A DNA stretch of 64,000 bases from Gamsiella multidivaricata (GCF_025024155.1 NW_026251740.1:62001-126000); one strand, 5' to 3'. Positions 11,132 through 23,387 are shown, numbered from the stretch's first letter. Numbers and translations are program-made. Notes: generated by a model from the letters alone, not told the origin.

Positions 11132-11139
11132 TTTTTTAT
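11132..11139 (-). promoter_or_regulatory. TATA-like element of the secreted cysteine-rich gene
   Basis: Reading minus, ataaaaaa lies about 90 bp before the ATG at 11043. It is a single weak motif. Confidence 0.3.
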
Positions 11140-12225
11140 GCCTTTTCCAAGGTTCTTCTGGATGGGTCTGATCTGATCAAAAGCGCACAATGCCACATCA
11201 TTTTTCTTTACGAGAGTCGGGTCTTCAATCGTCTTCGCCCTTACCCTTACCCTCGCCCTCACTCTCGCCCGCTGTCAGAGGACTGTAACAAAATACAGCC
11301 CATGGGTTGTTCACACCCATTAATTACTACGGAGACGTGGAAAGGTCACTGTATATGCTCTTTCTCACGACATTACAATTTGTCGATAGCCTTCGGCAAA
11401 AATAATTTTATTCTCCTCTCCTAGCAAGAAGGAAGGAATAAAGTGGCTTCGAAGTGGAACCCGGCTCCTGGCGCTTCACCCTTAACCCTGGCTTTCGCAG
11501 CAAAAAAGAGAGCATATTCAATTCACGCATATATCGCTCACAAAAGGGCGGTCGATTCAGTCCGTCAGTAAGTTGGCGTGAGAGTTAACAGTGAACGGCC
11601 TCTGTAAGCACTTGCTTGAGTTGGGGTGTAGGCGCGCGACCTCGCTCTATCCACACAGACAGGCTCCTTGTTCTTGGTCGACCCAAACGACGCCGTGTCT
11701 CTGACTCCTCGCCTTGCTCAAACACCCTTATAAAAACAGTGCTAGTGTCCCAGTCACCCAGGTACGAAGGGGTGCTACAAGGAGTTAGCCCGTTGGCGAC
11801 TAAGTAGACGATTTCCTCGCCGATATTCCAACAGCCATCCGTTCCTCTCTTGTAACGCGAGTAGAAAAAAAGATAGCACTGCCCAAGTAACGCTGCCGCC
11901 CAAATACCAAGTAAGTACATACATGCAACTCATGCATTGGATGAATTCAAACACGCTATAACAACATTACTCTAACCGACACCATGTACACATGGATATC
12001 TTGCCGGAACAGGTCCAGTCTGTCTATTCCGTCCACTGCGCAAGCAGAACACCGTCAATTTCGCGTCCAGATAGGTAATGCGCGTTATTGTATTTTATAT
12101 GTGCATCTGTGCAGCCAATTGAGTACTCTACACCCCGTTATTGAGCTATCTATTGCTCGCTATTGCTATAGCTACCTTCGTTCGCATCCTTCACCTCGCC
12201 CATCCACCAGCCGTCAGAACGCCTT
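11140..12225. other. Inner spacer of the palindrome, right part
   Basis: A short CCCTTACCC-like run occurs at 11237-11257. A 111-codon minus ORF at 11585-11920 has no recognisable motif. No supported gene. Confidence 0.35.
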
Positions 12226-12957
12226 GTGCCTTCGTTCGAAAATCTTCACCATCCAGTCAAGGGTACGACGAACGAACGATCCATGTCGTCAATTTGTTCC
12301 GCCTCATCAAGCAAGCACAGTCGCTCATATCATCTTCTTATCACAATCAATATTTTTAGGATCTCCACCACGACCAACAAATCTCAGCACCTCTCATCGC
12401 CCCATAGCCCTCAGCCGACCGCTCGCTCTGCCCCCCACAAATCCCAACAGAAACAGGACGACCAGGACGACGACAGCGAGTCGATATCGTCTCAGCACCT
12501 CAGAAAACGGGACAAGGTTCGCAATTTTCGATTTAGCGATTCCAAGGACAAGGACAAGGACAAGCACCGGGCTATTGGGGTGTTGCCAAAGACCAGCAGT
12601 CGACCTGTCAGCATTGCTCCCAGAGTCGATGTCGACAATGCGGTGGCCAGTCTCAAAGTCAACACTCCCGATTCGACAACCCAATTCTCAACCGCGTCGA
12701 CTACGGCTCGTATGGATGTGTTTCCTCAGAACGTGAGCGCACTTGCAATCAAGATCACTTTGCCCAAGCCGAACGAGAGGATCGATAATACTTCTCAATT
12801 AGCATTATGCTGCAGCATTCTCCTGGAATACCTGGCATCCTCTTTGCCAAGCAGCGATAATATACGCAGGATTCAGGATTTCGCCACCGATGATGGTTTA
12901 TGGCTGAGTGCCCTTATGTGCCCCGAAAATCATTTTCCTGGAGGTCAAGTAGGTTAA
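12226..12957 (+). pseudogene. STAND-NTPase N-terminal fragment B, cut by the MULE
   Basis: The ORF has 243 codons; its last ones (from 12940) are transposon sequence. It shares the order of fragment A: a SISSQHLRKRDKVRN block, a Lys/Asp-rich linker, ARMDVFPQNVSALAIK, then KPNERIDNTSQLALCCSILL. It then stops at the element boundary, before any P-loop. The start at 12226 is uncertain: the first 80 residues are low in complexity and may include an intron. Without the element the frame would run on for about 15 more codons into 15558 and beyond. I infer a relic of a large STAND protein interrupted by transposition. Confidence 0.58.
12931..12939. repeat. 9-bp target-site duplication, left half
   Basis: CATTTTCCT here is repeated at 15549-15557, directly bracketing 12940-15548. 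Nine bp is the characteristic Mutator/MULE duplication length. Confidence 0.7.
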
Positions 12958-15548
12958 ACGTGACACAACGTGGCATTATGGTAGGGGGGTCTATTCGTAT
13001 AGGAGGTGCAGACCTACAGTCTAGGCGTCATGGTAGAGTGGTATGAGTAAAGTCCCCCAAAACATAACCGATTGAGGTTGTTCCTTTTGAGGTCGATAGA
13101 GAATCCCTAAAGACATGTCTCCAGCTGGTTTCAATCGTTTCTGAGGAATTTTAATATCCGTAGTTGTTGCAGGATGTAAAAAGACGCGTCCAAGTGCTAG
13201 ACTTGATATCCATTTCAGTTATTGTTCTGCACCAAAACAATAAAAACGATGAAGCACGATAGAAAATCTTCAAAAACCAACAAAGGTTCGCCAGTATATT
13301 TAGTTTTCAGTGCAGAATCCAATGAGCGCAGAAATACAACCATGTACATAGACCAAAACATGAGTTCTCTGGCTCGAAAGTAGTCTTGGTTGGAAAAATA
13401 TGACTCTTCCAGGATATAGCAGCCAAGAACTCAGGAACTGCCTCATGGATTTCAACAAAACTACCTGCATTATGTATATATACATCAAGGGGCTCATGTA
13501 ACAGAGTTTACTTCTACGTGCACTATGGCGGTGGTTATCGTCGCTCTTGTACCATGTGTGTTGTTCGCGGGTTTCTTGGATGGTGAAGAGGAGCACCCCA
13601 TAAATTCTTGTTGTTGATTGACTGATTTCTCGTCATCCCAAGTGAGCAACTGTAAACCGGATCAAAAGCAATTGAGGAACATTGTAGATGGGTTAACTGA
13701 AGATATGAAATGGTTGCCAATGATCTTTATTCAACGTTGTCTTGCACGCTTGTGACTAAGCTCGTGAGTTGCCAGAACAGGAATATGCTTGTCGCACACT
13801 TCGCAAGTCTTTCTCAAAGCGTCCAGAACCTCTTCGTGGTTGGAGAGAGGGTGCTTGTTGTCCATGATATTTAGCATGTTAGAGAGACCTTGAATATAGT
13901 GAATGGCAAGCTGTGTAGCCGTCGGCGTCGCAGGTGCAGTTGATGCTGAAAAACCGGCCTGATCCAACGATGGATCCATCAAAAGAGACTGGCCCCTGAC
14001 CTCCCAATGCCCATCGTAATAGAACTCGGTGTAGGGCAGTTCTATTGTTACCAGTGCTATGTGCTTGCAACACAGTTTAGTGTTGGAAAAGTCGGGACAG
14101 GTGGTGCAACTGCTGAATTGACCGACCGCACCTTTAGTCCAGTCAACTTTCACTTCATAAAAGTCGCTGGGGTTCGTGAAGGATCCGACTCTCAGTACTG
14201 TATCGTCGGCAGTCTGGAGTAAAAGGACCGCTTCAGGTCCTTGAGTCCGCCTACGGTCAATGTAATTGATGGCCTGAATTCTAGCCTGTAGTGCCTTCCT
14301 CCGTGCTGGAGACATTCTCCCAACCTGAACTGTGTGCCGGATCGGATGCACATCTGTTGGTAGCGAGGAACTGCCCTTTGAACAAGGATATAAACAACGG
14401 CGTCGATCCGTTGCTGCTGTTTGTCTTTGAAAAAAATGTTTCTTCAAAGTGTTGTGCCAGGGCTCTATGTAGTTGTTTGTGTTTATCCATGCATAGGAAA
14501 CGTCCTGGCGATAACAAAACATCCAGTGCCGCCTATCCGCATCAGAATCGAGATAGTTCTTGTCGAGGTATTGCAATAACCCTGGTGCACGCTCTTGCCA
14601 TGTATCCCTGAAGGCGGCAACTAATGCGTCTGCCCGTTCCACGGTTCTTGCATGGAGAATCTCTCGAAGCTCTGCTCGTATCTGATGATAAATAAAGAGT
14701 TGGTTAGTAAAGATAACAACTGTATGTCTGCGCAATCAAGGCTCAATATTGCCTGAAGCAGCTGCACTTGCCTTGTCCTTCCTTTGCTTCCTCTCTTCTG
14801 TAGAGAAATGAACCACACCAAGGTTTTAAAGAGTGAATTTTCGCTCGCATGCCTGCAGCACATGCCAAGCACAGTAAAAGATGCGAAAAGATGCGGACTC
14901 TGCATGGGTAGACGGTCCGGATGGCGTTAATCTCGTTTTGGCCCTGATCGGCGATAACAACCATCGGCTGAAACTCGCTGCTGCACATCGTATCCATCCT
15001 TGCTTTTAGCTGACCGAGCCATCCCTCCAAGGCTTGATGTGTGCCATCAAAGCAAAATACATCCCCCCACTCCCCCACTTTCGCAGCTCATTCAGCTGCC
15101 ATGGCGATCAAAATCCATGATAGAGGCCGTGTTCCCGGTCGTAATAGGTGAAGTACTTTTAGTTCTCAAGACCCTCCATCCAAAGCCGAGCATAAATGAG
15201 TGGGTCGTCATTCTTTCTCATTTGTTTGGAAGTCAACGCATACAGAATGTTATAGACGTCGTCGTAGGTGATGAAGTCGTCCCTGGAGAGTCGTTGGTTG
15301 TCGCTGGCTGTCGCCACCCTCCATTAAACGAGCAGACCTTGCATATCTTACTAGAGCGTCTGCGAGGGCTACCAATGTCTGATCCATGTTCTCATCGACC
15401 TGGCTCTGAGATGAGATTGACTGGCTCACGTCCGGGGCGTATCATAACGTGTTGTCGATTGCAAGCGGTGTATCGTCGCGGTGGTTGGGGGATAAGAGTG
15501 AAGGATATGTTTATTCAGGATTATTATGACGTATAAGAAATTTTGTAG
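12940..15548 (-). mobile_element. Right arm of inverted pair: Mutator-like element copy 2, with TSD
   Basis: The 2609-bp element is bounded by 9-bp direct repeats and carries the same dead transposase as copy 1, in reverse. The ends (ggaggtcaag... and, reading inward from the right, ctacaaaatt...) are not inverted copies of each other, so this is a non-TIR type or its ends are eroded. It interrupts STAND fragment B. Because it has a proper duplication, it is the better candidate for the original insertion. Confidence 0.85.
13731..15295 (-). pseudogene. Degenerate MULE transposase with SWIM zinc finger (copy 2)
   Basis: Mirror image of the copy at 5980-7544 with the same breaks: stop codons at 15161-15159 and 15110-15108, the 10-bp tandem duplication at 14876-14895, and the homopolymer shift at 14430-14436. 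No difference from copy 1 was seen in the coding part. Confidence 0.85.
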
Positions 15549-15557
15549 CATTTTCCT
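15549..15557. repeat. 9-bp target-site duplication, right half
   Basis: Second CATTTTCCT, partner of 12931-12939. It continues into 12 bp (to 15569) that are also found, inverted, at the outer end of copy 1. Confidence 0.7.
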
Positions 15558-15569
15558 CAAATATTTCCG

Positions 15570-16322
15570 AGGGGAGATGTATCACGTGCAACTATTCCAG
15601 ACTAGGGGGGAGGGGAAAGGAAAGGTGAAATGATAAAAAAGGGAGAACTGTAAGGATGCCGTCATTTCGGTAAGCCCGGATTCATGCGCGAGAACGAGAA
15701 AGAGACGTTTTAGACTCGCGCGCTGGTTCGAAGAAGAAGACAAAAGATACCAAGGACCCTGTCATTACCTCTTTTTATTGCTTTTGTTGGTATGGTTCCA
15801 GCTCATCATCACATCACCTATGACAACCAACCAGCCAACCAACGAACCAACGGACCAACGGGCCAGTCCACCAGGCGGCCTGAGTTGCATGGTAGAAATG
15901 CAACCGAGAGATAGAGACAGGCGAGAGAGAGAGGCAGAGGGAGAGAGGGAAGAGAAGGCAGAAGTAAGAGCGGTAATGAGAGTGAGATTGAGAGACCGCG
16001 CGCAACACATCAGGAAACGATGTAATATAACACGTCGTTGACGCAAGGATACGCGCGATCGGATGGGTGCTGAGCTCACTCCAGGCTAGAGGGTGGCATC
16101 GGTGTATATAAGAGGCCCCTCTGCTCCCAGCGACAGCTCCACTTTCTTTTCTTCACATTCCTTTTTTTCTTCTTCTTCTTCCCTTTTGTATAAATAAAAG
16201 CTGTTTCTTTTCTTTCTCACACCCCCACATTTGCATCCCTTTCTTCACTCCCTTGTACATATTCTCTCCCTTTTCTCATCTCATCGACATTACTCATTCC
16301 GCTTTCACTCGAACAGAAAGCA
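15570..16322 (+). promoter_or_regulatory. Promoter and leader of the helical-repeat protein gene
   Basis: A TATA box (tatataag, 16105-16112) lies about 215 bp before the ATG, followed by a CT-rich leader. A GA-rich tract occupies 15905-15965. No other gene was seen. Confidence 0.5.
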
Positions 16323-19300
16323 ATGTCGTCTGCAAAGCAACGACGCGCAGGGTCTAGGACCAATAGCGTAAGTATCTCCCCTTCTCCTCTCCCTCTCTGT
16401 AGCCTACCTTGTCACACCACATTCCTCGCCTTCTTATCCTTCTTCTCGTGCGCGTACATGCGTATGTATGTGAATACGTGCAAATGGGGCGTCGCTATTC
16501 TCCGCTGCGTGGATGGGCTTGTTGCACGAGCCATCCAAATGCTCAGCAAATTTCACTCTTGTGTATCATTTCACTGTATATGACGAAAGAAGTGTGGTGG
16601 TATGTGCATCATAGTGGCAATGACATCGCTAACAATCGATTCATCACCCGTTTTTTGGTCTATAGCAGATCTCCCCATCATCTAGCCCACCATTGCCTCC
16701 GGCGCCGATTTTGGCCCAGAACCGGGGCTCAGCATCTCCTCGTCACCAAAAGGACGACGGCGACCTCGTCGTACCCACGCCTGTCCCCATCATCCGCTCG
16801 CGTTCCTCCCAAAAGAACGTTACCATCACACAAGCACCAGGTCGTCCACAGGTCCAAGCGCCGCCCGAACCAGCCACACGCACCGATCTCGCTCGTGCCG
16901 CGGTTCCCGTCCCTAGCGGCAGTGTCAAAAAGGGTTCTCTCCGTCGCTTCATGACCCGTGTGCTCCTCGTCTATCTGGGTTACACCCTCTTCTTTGTTTG
17001 CCCACAAACCAAGGATCCGAGCTCAAACGCGGTTTGCGATGGCATCGTCCGTTTCCAGAACTGGCTCCGTCCTTACTCTGAACCCATCACCAAGCAATTC
17101 GAACCCTATGTTGACCAGTACGGTCGTCCGATCTACAACAAGGGTCAGAAGTATTATTCCAATGTTGCCCAGCCCGTAATCAAGTCTGCACAGGACAAGG
17201 CCTGGACTTCTTATAGCCAGTATGCTCAACCTCATATCAACAGGGCCTTCGATACAATCTACGACGATAATGTCAAGGCCCACGTCAACCGATACCAGAA
17301 GCAGGCACAGCACCATGTTGGGCGCGTTCGCGACCACGCCTGGCGCCTCCATGCGACCCATGTCCAGCCCGTTGTCAACAAGGTCTCGCCACATACTCAA
17401 TCTGTTTGGGACCGTGCTTCGACTGGAGTGGCTCGAGTCTATGGTACCGCCTTGGCTTTGTACATGAACCACGTCAACCCGTACGCAGAGCATACCTTTG
17501 CTGTTGTGTATGATGCGGCCGAAAACGCCAAGGAGTCCTTTGCGAAGCACACGGACGAGATCTTCCACACCCGTTTCAGTAAGCAGAACCAGTCCAAGCC
17601 AGGCCGTGCCGCGACCCGTGCGGCCGAGAAGGCCAGACTCGCACAGAAGAAGGCCCATGAGGCTGCCAAGGTCGCGGAGAAGAAGGCCAAGCAGGCCAAG
17701 GCTGATGCGGATGCTCAGGCAGGCAGTGCCAAGGATACGCTTTTGAAGAAGGCCGCGAACGCGCAGAAGGCTGCAGAGGAGGCCACGGCACACGCTCAGA
17801 AGCTCGCGAACGAGTACTCGGCTTTGCTCAAGGCTACCGTGCTCGAAAAGGTCGACACTATCAAAGAGGCAACTACACATACCAAGAAACAACATCAGAA
17901 GGGCGGTATGCCTAGCGCTAATGACATCAAGGAGGCCATCAACGAGAAGGCCTCTGGCGCCCAAAAGGTTGTTAACGAGTACTCGGATTCCATCAAGGCT
18001 GCGGTTATCGGAAAGGCTGGCGATGCCAAGAAGGCTGCCGTGGACAGCAAGCAGGCCGCGGTGTCGAATGCTGAAGAGGTCAGGGCCACTGCCGCAGAGA
18101 AGGGACATAATGCTCAGAAGATGGCGGAGCAGTTTGTCGGAACCGTGTCTGAGACCGTCGCCAAGAAGGCACAGGACGCGCAGAAGGCCGCTTCGGACGA
18201 GGCCGAGTACCTGCGCAACCTGGCGGATGAGACCATGCAGGACGCTAGCAAGATGTCGGATGGTATCAAGAAGACTCTGCTCGAAAAGGCACGTGAGGCC
18301 AAGGAGCGCGTCCAGGGAGCCGGTGCCTATATCGTCGATAGCGTCGTCGGTTCCACGCATAATGCCAAGGAAGTTATTGAAGACGAGGCTGAGCGCGTTG
18401 CAGACTATGCTGGCGAGAAGAAGGCTGCCTTGGAGAAGTTTGCAGTGGAAGAGGCCGCCGCGTTGAAGCTTGCAAAGATGCAGAAGGAGAAGGAAGCAAA
18501 GAAGATGGCTGATGACGCATCGATTAAGGCTCAACAGGCGTATGACTCTGCAAGCAAGCAAGCTGATGACCTCAAGAAGAATGCTCAGGACCGTGTCAAA
18601 AACGCACAAGATACTGCCCAGGTCCAGACCGAAAGCATCAAGAAGGCTGCACACAGCCACGCCAAGAATGCCCAGGTCCAGACCGAAAGCATCAAGGACG
18701 CCGCACATAGCCATGTCAAGGGTGCACAGGAGACTGTCCAGGGCCAGGCCGAAAGCCTCAAGAAGGCTGCTCAGGACCAGGTTAAGAATGCACAAGTTCA
18801 GACCGAGAGCATCAAGAAGGCCGCTCATAGCCATGCCAAGAATGCTCAAGTCCAGACCGAAAGTATCAAGGACGCCGCACATAGCCACGTCAAGGGTGTA
18901 CATGAGACTGTCCAGGACCAGGCTGAAAGCCTCAAGAAGACTGCTCAGGGTCGTGCTAAGAATGCTCAGGAGGTTGCTCAGGATCAGGCACAATGGATCA
19001 AGTCTTCAGCAGACCAGATCGTGATGGGTGGCAAGGAGAATACCGACAAGGCCAAGGACTATGTTTCCCAGCAGGTTAAGGGTGCCGGCGAGAAGGTCGA
19101 GCAGACCAAGGAGACTGTGAAGCACAAGGCTCATGATGCGCACGCTGCATCGAAGGCATCATTGGCGGCTATGCTCGCTGGCATCGAGGCCTCGTTCGGC
19201 AAGTTCCACAACTACGAGGACACGGAGAGCAAAAACCTATGGACGAAGCTGCAGGACGCGATCGATGAGCACATTACCGGCGCCAAGAAGTCAGCCCAGG

Positions 19301-19980
19301 ATCTCGAGAAGGCCAACCGCGAGACATACGCGACTTTTGAGTCCTATGTTAAAGACTGGCGCAACCGAGGCGGCGATCTTGAGAGTCGTCTATCGGAGCT
19401 GCAGCAGCAATCTGTGGATTCGATCAAGAAGATTGGAAACAAGGCCGAGGAGGACCGTACAAAGGCCAGATCCAAGGCCGAGATCCTAGCCAACAACGTC
19501 GAGGTACACCTGTCTGGTCTGAAGGACTTTTTGGCGGACCGTCTGAAGGCTTCAAAGGAGACTGCGATGTCGGATCTGCACGTGTTCAAGAATACGAACA
19601 GCAAGGACGATGAAAAGACGGTAGCAGACAAGTTGGTGGAGTTGGAGCAGGCAGCCAAGAACCGCTTGGAGAGTGCTGGTGCGGATGCACGGACGAAGGC
19701 ATATGAGTTGTTGAAGCAGGTAGAGGAGATCTGGACAGATTCAGAGGTGCAGTCGCGAGACTACGTGAAGCGGACAAGGGAGCTGGCGAACAAGGCTCGT
19801 GAGGATGCGAAGGCCTCCGTGGGGGGATCGACTGAGAAGATCAAATCTGCAAAAGAGGGTGCTGGCGAGTACTTGAAGGAGAAGAAGAACGAGATCCAGG
19901 GCAAGATGATGGGTGAGGAGCCCCGTGTCCGAGTTGCGGAGGAGGAGCCAGGCTCAGGTCATCGTCATCATCGTCATTAG
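16323..19980 (+). CDS. Membrane-anchored LEA/apolipoprotein-like amphipathic helix repeat protein
   Basis: Exons 16323-16367 and 16669-19980 (phase 0 intron, 301 nt) give 1118 aa. A Pro/Ser-rich N-terminus of about 90 residues is followed by one hydrophobic segment (MTRVLLVYLGYTLFFVCP). Next come imperfect repeats with Y..P and A..AW..Y patterns, to about residue 310. The remainder is a very long Ala/Lys/Glu/Gln-rich stretch with 11-residue-like periodicity (KKAAHSHAKNAQ, EKAREAKERV), like group-3 LEA proteins and apolipoproteins. The end is HRHHRH. A single anchor and amphipathic helices suggest a membrane- or lipid-droplet-surface scaffold or a desiccation protectant; that is inference. G+C is high and A-ending codons rare, as expected for strong expression. 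No enzyme motif. Confidence 0.8.
18616..18963 (+). repeat. Tandem 174-bp (58-aa) duplication inside the helical-repeat gene
   Basis: Two adjacent units, 18616-18789 and 18790-18963, encode nearly the same 58 residues beginning AQVQTESIKKAAHSHAKN. Within each unit the AQVQTESIK..AHSH motif is itself doubled. Differences are mostly synonymous plus a few near the end of each unit. Confidence 0.9.
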
Positions 19981-20861
19981 TTCACAGTAGCTTCTTTTCT
20001 GTACGTTTTCAATGTCATTTGATGAATGGTTTGAAATATATAAATATGAAAGCCTTTTATGCACACTTTGTTCTCTCTGAGGTTCTTGGTAGACTCGTAC
20101 TAATGTTAAATGCTATGGATTGGAATGATAGACTAGTAATAGACTATGATAAAGAGAAAGAGAGACTTTTGAGAGCTATGGATTGTTGGGAAAGAGAAAG
20201 AGCGAAGGAGAGAGCTGGTGCGACCACGGAGCAAACGGATGCGCTCCCGAAAATGAGGATGCACACAAACAAATAGAGTTGCCTATTACCTGGCTGGGAT
20301 TAGACCGTTAGTTCTCACGGCGGAGAGACCTTCTTCCTCTTGAGAAATGAGTGTGTACATGTACTGTACACACACAAAATGAGGGAGCAGGAGCCTCGAA
20401 GAGGCGAGCGAGAGGCGAGCGAGATTAAGGTTGCTGTGTGCGAGAGAGCAAAAGAGGACACTCCTCGCTGCTAGGATTGGTCAATGGAAAATAAGGGTGT
20501 GACAAGAACGAGGTGTGCATGGAGTGGATTCGATTGGATTGCGTGCGTGGCAAAGAAAGAGCAGCCCAACCCACCAAGGAAACGCGACCCAAGTCCAACC
20601 GTTTTGTTGTTGACAACTACACCCGTGTTTAATCCTTTTTTTTCTCATTCTCATCTCATCTCACCTCATCTCTTCTTTTTCGTTTTTCTTCCTTCCTTCT
20701 TTTTTCTTTTTTCTTTTTTCTTGGTCTTCATCCTATCCACTTGGACCAGCCAGCACCTGTTTTAGAACCAGCTTTGCCCCTCGGACCAAAAACAATCATC
20801 TCACACCTCAAAGCGGATTCAGGAACAACTCCAGAAACATAATAAGGAAAAACAAAAAAAG
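19981..20861. other. 3' region and promoter of the paraoxonase-like gene
   Basis: AT-rich 3' UTR, then GA/CT-rich sequence; a strong CT/T-rich leader occupies 20634-20725. No gene seen. Confidence 0.45.
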
Positions 20862-22632
20862 ATGCCATCAACCTCACTGCTCGTCCTGAGCGCACTCACG
20901 GCCTTGGTCGGCGTCGCTGTCTACCTCCCCAGTAAGTTTGCTTTTGCAGTGCTCCCTAGAAGAAAAAAAATGAATGATGAAGGAATGAACCTTGCCTTTG
21001 ACCGATTACTAACAACCTACTTTGTCTGATCTCCCATTCTCTTTGCATACGTTTTTATTTTCATATATATATTTTTTTCCCCTTACCTTCAGTGCAAAGA
21101 ACGACAACGCTTTTGGAGGGCCCATCAGTTGTGGAGAACTTTGGCATGGAACGGTGCAAGCGCGTTTCCGGTGAGTTCTTTTTTTTTTTGCTAATGCGTG
21201 GGAATAAGATGTCGCCATTATGAGATAGAGTCTCGCTCATCCTCGGACCCAAAGCACTAAACAGAAACTAAACTACTTCCTGCCTTTCAATGTTGTATGT
21301 CTGCTTTGTGTATTTGGTGGATATTTGCTTTCAGGACCTGCATACTGTGATGATGTCCGTATCCAGCGCAACCTCAACCTCGGATTCTTGGCCTGCGATC
21401 CCTCATTGCCTCACCGCAACTTTGCAGCCAGCGTCTTTGATGAGGCCAAGATGACTGAAGATGGTGCACTCTGGGTCTATGACCTCAACAAGGTAATCAT
21501 GTCGCCAATCTTTTTTTTTTTATACTTGTCATTGCTTGGAAGCAAGAAGAACAAGAAGAGTTTGTCGGTTAAAGATCTGCGTGAATAACAAATGAATTTA
21601 TTTATTTTTGTTGTCCAGCCTGGATCACCTGCAGAAAAGCTGACGATCAAGGGCTTTGAGGGCCCGTTCCACCCAAGTGGCATCTCGTTCGCACCGACCT
21701 CTGAGGATGGTACTCCCGCACGCGTCGTCGTCCTGGTCGTGAACCACGTCCCATTGGAAGTTCCCCGGGTCGAGGTCCTGTACTACTACCCTGCCCGTAA
21801 ATCCCTGGTCTACAAGAAGACGATTTCGAGCGAACACTTCTTTGCGGCCAACAAGATCGCGGCGTCGGCCTCGCCGATGGTCCACCAACACGATGACACA
21901 CCCTCGTTCCATGTCGTTAATGACCACGGCTACAATCTCACGGACTGGAAGCGTGAATATGAGGAGAAGTACAATTTGCCCGCAGCTTCGTTGGTGTATT
22001 ATAACGCGCGCGCGGATATAGCACAGGAGGTCGGATGGCGGTTCCAAATGCCTACAGGCGTAGCGTCCTCACATGAGCCGGATTCATTGTGGATCGCTCA
22101 GGCCAAGGGTGGTACGGTCGATTTGTACAAGTCCCATATTCTATCGGCGGAGCATCAGGAGCAGAAGGTGTTGAGTGCGGACACGCGCGAGAGGCTGACG
22201 ATTGCGTGGCCAGGGATGATGAATGAGGAAATCATGCACACCAAGGCCGTGAATGTCGGAGTCGATTATGAGCCCGAGTTCAAGACGTTGGTGACGGTAT
22301 CGCATCCAAAGTGGAACGACTATGTGCAGGTCGCAAAGGAGAAGTTGCAGGATCGCGAGGCGGTCCCGTCCAAGAAGGCGGGATTCGTAGTCTCGAAGGG
22401 AAACCTGTACCCGGTCAGAGTGGGCGAGACGCGCCCGAAGCCGAGAAAGGACGCGGTGTTTGATCCGGAGGAGACACCGAGGAAGTATAGGTACCAGTTG
22501 TTCGTGGAGCCGGTGATTAGCAATGATGGAAGTGAGTTTGGATCGCCCTCCGCGATCGCGGTCTCGGGACAGAGGGTGTTGGTCTCGAGCCATTATGAAC
22601 AGGGATTCCTCGACTGCGACATTTCGCCTTAA
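20862..22632 (+). CDS. Paraoxonase/arylesterase-like beta-propeller hydrolase
   Basis: Four exons (20862-20931, 21093-21170, 21335-21492, 21619-22632) join in phase to 439 aa. The N-terminus is an uncleaved-looking hydrophobic anchor (LLVLSALTALVGVAVYLP). The body follows the paraoxonase/SMP-30 fold: GFLACDPSLPHR in the first blade, FHPSGISFAP, VVVLVVNHVPLEVPRVEVLY, then FFAANKIAAS and FHVVNDHGYN, the expected calcium-site region, and ASLVYYNA. Family enzymes hydrolyse lactones and aryl esters with calcium in a six-bladed propeller. It is somewhat longer than animal PON (about 355 aa) because of a charged insert near residues 330-400. Probable location: ER lumen or secretory membrane. Substrate unknown. 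Confidence 0.8.
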
Positions 22633-23387
22633 GAAACAATAAGGCAGAGGTACCTGTATTTTATCCATACCACGCCCCATGTCACGCTTGACCTTGGGAG
22701 TAGTACCAATTTCCAATTGCTTTACCCCGTAGCTACATAATAAACAGCCTGTTTTTTTTCTCTATCTATAATGGCAACAACGGCTACAGACAGCGACTGA
22801 GAACAACAAAAGCACAGGAATTTATGTATGTGAAGGATGTAATGCAAATGCGATGCAATATGCAATGCAGTCGTAAGCTCTGTTATTCGACTTGCAGCAG
22901 CATCTTTCATATGTAGACTACGTCATAAAAAAGCCCTTTGCTTTCCCATGGACACCTTGGAAGGCACATATGCGGATACTGGACCATGTGTCCCATGGTA
23001 TACATGGTGTAATAGCACAGGGACGGGGATGGGGCATGATGTGTGCAACACCGGGTTGTGTTTGTTCTCTTTACCGCGCTCTTTTTTCTCTCCTTTCTCT
23101 CCAAATGAGAGCTTCGTGCGACCATGGCAACTGGTTCATCGGTTGGGGGCAATGGGACAAATGGGACTATACACAGCTACTATACTGGGTGACAGTGCCT
23201 TTTTCTTTCCGCCTCTTTCTTCTCCTTCCTTATTCTTCCATTATCTCATTTTTCTTCAATCTTTATCTCTTCCTACTCCCTTCTTTTCTTTTCTCCGCCT
23301 TTCTTTGCCGCTACTCTCCACCTTCCACCTTCCGCTTCCTCATCCACCCCACCCTCCTTCTTCTTTTGCATCGAGAACAGGAAAAAG
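22633..23387. other. Intergenic region before the kelch gene
   Basis: Contains 3' sequence of the esterase gene and a T/C-rich leader at 23190-23370. A 270-codon plus ORF across it (22892-23704) is low in complexity and not supported. Confidence 0.45.

Noticed and set aside
11237..11257. Telomere-like CCCTTACCCTTACCC
   Set aside because: Only two to three imperfect units, far from any end; part of a longer CT-rich stretch.
17023..18993. 656-codon ORF on the minus strand opposite the helical-repeat gene
   Set aside because: It is the antisense of an A/K/E-rich, GC-biased coding sequence; long antisense ORFs arise easily there. The product is Leu/Ser/Gly repeats without any domain.
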